Below, piece after piece: positions 23,660 through 26,377 of a DNA stretch of 26,377 nucleotides (position 1 is its first letter; every line of letters starts with the position of its first letter). The notes beneath the pieces are model-generated. The model saw only the letters and a program-made list of their open reading frames with translations. It was not told the origin of the DNA and ran no database searches. This DNA comes from JACZQZ01 sp046756945 (lineage in GTDB: Bacteria; Pseudomonadota; Alphaproteobacteria; Rhodospirillales; 2-02-FULL-58-16). Position numbers and translations under genes: made by a program. The stretch covers positions 1 to 26,377 of the forward strand of contig JBHHXI010000026.1 of the NCBI GenBank assembly GCA_046756945.1, read 5' to 3'.

Positions 23660-26377
23660 CGGCCTCCTCCTCGGGGCTGTCCCAGATGAAGTAAAGCAGC
23701 TCGCTGCGCACCGCCTTGGTGTCGTCTTCGTCGGGGAAGAGGGTAACCTCCTCGGTGTCGCCCTCGGCGGGGCCGACTTTCGCGAAGTAGACGTCTTTCG
23801 TCGCCGGGGCCTCCAGCCGGCCTTCGAGATAGAAGGCGTCGCCGAATTTCAAGGCGCCCGCGATCGGCACGTAGCGGCCGTCCTGCCAACGCACGAAGCG
23901 CAGGTCCATCTTCTCGGGCGGGCTCTCCAACTCGAAGGGCCCGGCGCATTCGCCGGGGTCCAGATACTCCCCGCCTTTCGGGAACGGATAGTCGGCAGCC
24001 GGGAAGTCGGATGGGGGCGTGGCGCCGGACGGTCCCCAGTCTGGAGGCGCCGGTTGGCCGGGCGCGGCCACGGAGAACGCCCTGCGCGCCAGAAATCCCT
24101 CACTCGAGTAGAGTCGCACCTCGAATTTTCCAGGCGAGCTCGGCGCTTTGGTGCTCACCGTCGCTTGGTTCGTGGAGAATTTTTTATCTCGATTGGCCCC
24201 ATAGCCCATTACCTGCGGAAATCGCTCGGCGCCGCCCTCGGCCCGATGGCCCTGACGGAAGACGTACCAGCGGTAGGGTGGTAAGGGTTCGTCTTCCATG
24301 TCCCGGTAAATGCCATTCCCCAGGTCAAATTTGATGTCCATGGCCTCGCGGGGATGGAAGATGCTTTTCGAGAGGGTAATCGTGTCGTCCGGCGGAGGCC
24401 GCGATACAATGTCGAGAACCTCTTCGCTGATGACCACCGTACCACCGAAGGGTGATACGTGCTTCACCCGCAGGAGGTAGAGTCCCGGATCGTCTGGCGC
24501 CAGGAAGCGTAAGGTTTTACCCTTCGAATCGGGAACGGTGAACAACTGAAATTCGCCGTCGACACGCTGCCTGTCGTAGGTCCGTCCGTTCTCGTAGGCG
24601 CAACCGGGCACGAAGCCGCCCAGTCCCACGAGATCGACCTGCAGAGCAACGGGCGGGGCACCACGCATAGCACCAGGCATAGCACCGGGCGGAGCACCGG
24701 GCAGGGCACCGGGCGGAGCACCGGGCAGGGCACCGGGCGGCGTCCGCGACGGTAGCCATTCGGGGATTGGCACCTCTATCGGCTCCCAAACCGCGAAGGT
24801 CCTCGGGTTGGACGGATCGGACGACACCGCGCGCGGCACCACCATGAAATCGACGCCCGGCATGAAGAAATATTGGCCCTGGCGCTTAAACTGCAGAGAC
24901 AGGCGATAACTGCCGGGCGCTAGATCGCCTTCAATTTTCCAGGCGCGTTTCTTACCAATCTCAACCGGCCACGTGCGAAGCGGATCTCCAGATCCCCCGA
25001 TCGAACCTGAAAACGCACCTGAAAACAGGCCGATCCGAGGTGCGGCCTCTTTGATTGCCTCGGGCTTGGCTTTGGACATGAAATACTCAGCGTTCACCGT
25101 CACAGGTATCGGCGTGCCGACGGTGAAGGTGCTCCTGCCGCCAATCGACAGCAAGGCTCGTTGTTGAACCCCGCTCTTTTTCGAGACCTTGAAACTCACG
25201 GTGTCGAGGAGGTATGCACTGGTCGGCGCTAAGTTGAGTCGCGCCTGAAAAGTCCCCGAACGCAACATCCCAAGATCGTACTTAACCGTCCCGTTTTCAT
25301 ACCTGGCATTGTTTACTATACCTTCGTCATGACCCAACCGCACCAGGCGTCCGCTCACGTCGTCCAGCAAAAAAAGGCCGACTTTCAAGTATGTACCGGA
25401 TGACTTGCTCCGCATGAGGGCAGGTTCGCGCAAAGCGACCGTCACCTTGTCTCCTATTTCGAACGGCGCCTTCCCCCGCACCTCGAGGCTGTTCGCCCAG
25501 GGCTCCTGCACGACGGCGAAGCGTTTGCGGTCGATAACGTAGCCAACATCGCGATAGGAATATGCCGTGCTCGGGTGACCCTTATCGAATTCGACCGTGA
25601 GCCTGAGTTCATAGATGCGGGGTTCAAGGACCAAACCGGCGTGGCCCAAACGACTCGTTTTGACAACGATCTGCTCTCCGGCCTTCAGCGATTTCCAGGT
25701 TTGGACCAGACGGTCGTCGGTGATTCGCCCGCCATGAATTGGCTGAGCCAAGCGGTGGAGAGAAAGCTCCGCCGACGCCAGGTCGGTGCTCTCCGACAGA
25801 AACACGTCTGATTTCCTGGGTAGATCGACGGAAATGGACACGTCGTCGCCGTATTTATAGGTCTCGCCGGCGGAGAGCCGGATCGCCCCGGGATAGAGGC
25901 GCACGAAGTTACGGAGACGAAAATACTTGATCGGGCCGATCGCCTTGCCGGTAGACGAGGGCAGGTCTTGTTTCCAAAGCTGGAAGCCCAAATCCACAAA
26001 GTTCCCTACCACCGAATCCTTGCACGCCAGCGGCGCGTAGGCGGCGGAGCCTTTCCCGCTTCCAACAAATCCCCCAAATCCCCATTTTTCGGAATGCTCG
26101 CAGAAATACTTTACTTTCACGCCGTAGACCTCGTGCTCGTAGCCGACGTCCTTCGTTACATAGGGGTACTGAATTTTGATGGTTTGCCCCAAGAAGTATT
26201 GTTCCCGATCGAACGTCAGAGACTGGGCGCCACCGCCATTGGTCGCGCCACCGCCGGGGCCGGTCGGCCGTGCGGCTTGCTGACCGACGGAACCCGTGTT
26301 GGCGTTTGCGGTTTCGGGCTCGGATGGTTCTGGGGCGCCGGGCTGTCCTTCCGGCCCGCCGCCCGTTTCCGGCTCGC
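23643..26377 (-). CDS. Large repeat-built protein of unknown function (N-terminus cut by window edge)
   Basis: The frame is open to the right edge and gives at least 910 residues, so the true start is outside the window. A TTG at 26192 is unlikely to be the start. The first 50 or so visible residues are Gly/Pro/Glu/Ala-rich linker. At least five later segments share one pattern, a short strand followed by a G/P-E-x-hydrophobic strand (YFLGQTIKIQY, YKYGDDVSISV, FEIGDKVTVAL, FTVGTPIPVTV, FHPREAMDIKF). This resembles Ig-like or MG2-type beta-sandwich repeats. A PGAx low-complexity tract lies at 24651-24734. Several spaced cysteines fit an extracytoplasmic location. It overlaps the giant exported-protein gene by 17 bp and probably works with it. 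No family is recognised. Confidence 0.8.
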   Translation of the reverse strand, partial: EPETGGGPEGQPGAPEPSEPETANANTGSVGQQAARPTGPGGGATNGGGAQSLTFDREQYFLGQTIKIQYPYVTKDVGYEHEVYGVKVKYFCEHSEKWGFGGFVGSGKGSAAYAPLACKDSVVGNFVDLGFQLWKQDLPSSTGKAIGPIKYFRLRNFVRLYPGAIRLSAGETYKYGDDVSISVDLPRKSDVFLSESTDLASAELSLHRLAQPIHGGRITDDRLVQTWKSLKAGEQIVVKTSRLGHAGLVLEPRIYELRLTVEFDKGHPSTAYSYRDVGYVIDRKRFAVVQEPWANSLEVRGKAPFEIGDKVTVALREPALMRSKSSGTYLKVGLFLLDDVSGRLVRLGHDEGIVNNARYENGTVKYDLGMLRSGTFQARLNLAPTSAYLLDTVSFKVSKKSGVQQRALLSIGGRSTFTVGTPIPVTVNAEYFMSKAKPEAIKEAAPRIGLFSGAFSGSIGGSGDPLRTWPVEIGKKRAWKIEGDLAPGSYRLSLQFKRQGQYFFMPGVDFMVVPRAVSSDPSNPRTFAVWEPIEVPIPEWLPSRTPPGALPGAPPGALPGAPPGAMPGAMRGAPPVALQVDLVGLGGFVPGCAYENGRTYDRQRVDGEFQLFTVPDSKGKTLRFLAPDDPGLYLLRVKHVSPFGGTVVISEEVLDIVSRPPPDDTITLSKSIFHPREAMDIKFDLGNGIYRDMEDEPLPPYRWYVFRQGHRAEGGAERFPQVMGYGANRDKKFSTNQATVSTKAPSSPGKFEVRLYSSEGFLARRAFSVAAPGQPAPPDWGPSGATPPSDFPAADYPFPKGGEYLDPGECAGPFELESPPEKMDLRFVRWQDGRYVPIAGALKFGDAFYLEGRLEAPATKDVYFAKVGPAEGDTEEVTLFPDEDDTKAVRSELLYFIWDSPEEEADGAAQ
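24651..24734. repeat. 12-bp tandem repeat coding for PGAx
   Basis: Seven consecutive 12-base units occur. The last four alternate GGGCGGAGCACC and GGGCAGGGCACC, making a 24-base higher-order repeat. In frame they encode a Pro-Gly-Ala-x tract inside the large partial protein. It is likely a flexible spacer and a site of copy-number change. Confidence 0.8.

Noticed and set aside
24651..24734. CRISPR array
   Set aside because: The units are 12 bp, directly adjacent without spacers, and lie inside a coding frame.

Overview
The window looks like chromosomal DNA of a GC-rich alphaproteobacterium, probably Rhodospirillales-like. The clues are an aapJQMP general amino-acid ABC transporter operon, an imuA-imuB-dnaE2 SOS mutagenesis cassette, and a GTTC-N7-GTTC box, the alphaproteobacterial form of the LexA site. 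All genes but two lie on the minus strand, so transcription mostly runs from right to left. No rRNA, tRNA, transposase or CRISPR array was seen. Family names come from recognising motifs; no database search was possible.

Left part (1-7.2 kb). Read in transcription order, a GNAT acetyltransferase, a MetC-type cystathionine beta-lyase and a RidA-family enamine deaminase are followed by an intrinsic terminator. The aapJ, aapQ, aapM and aapP genes come next. MetC chemistry releases the reactive enamine that RidA proteins hydrolyse, so metC-ridA makes sense as a pair. A stable hairpin separates aapJ from aapQ. The aapM start has a good ribosome site and ATG that lie one frame away from the permease reading frame.

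Middle (7.2-11.6 kb). This holds a small exported protein of unknown function (plus strand), a cysteine synthase, an ADP-ribose-type Nudix hydrolase, an alpha/beta hydrolase-OsmC fusion (plus strand), a patch of palindromic intergenic repeats and a four-helix CopD-like membrane protein.

SOS cassette (11.7-18.05 kb). imuA, imuB and dnaE2 run in one direction from a promoter whose LexA box covers the -10 region and the imuA start codon. A complete VapBC toxin-antitoxin pair with its own palindromic operator sits between imuB and dnaE2. dnaE2 begins only 13 bp after the toxin gene, so the toxin-antitoxin operator may also affect mutagenic polymerase expression.

Right part (18.1 kb to the edge). 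Two tightly linked genes encode large proteins of unknown function. One has at least 910 residues, is built of repeated beta-sandwich-like units and is cut by the window edge. The other is a 1829-residue exported protein with a glycine/proline hinge and two central hydrophobic stretches. This pair is the best candidate for an undescribed system. Its base composition looks less GC-rich than the SOS cassette beside it.
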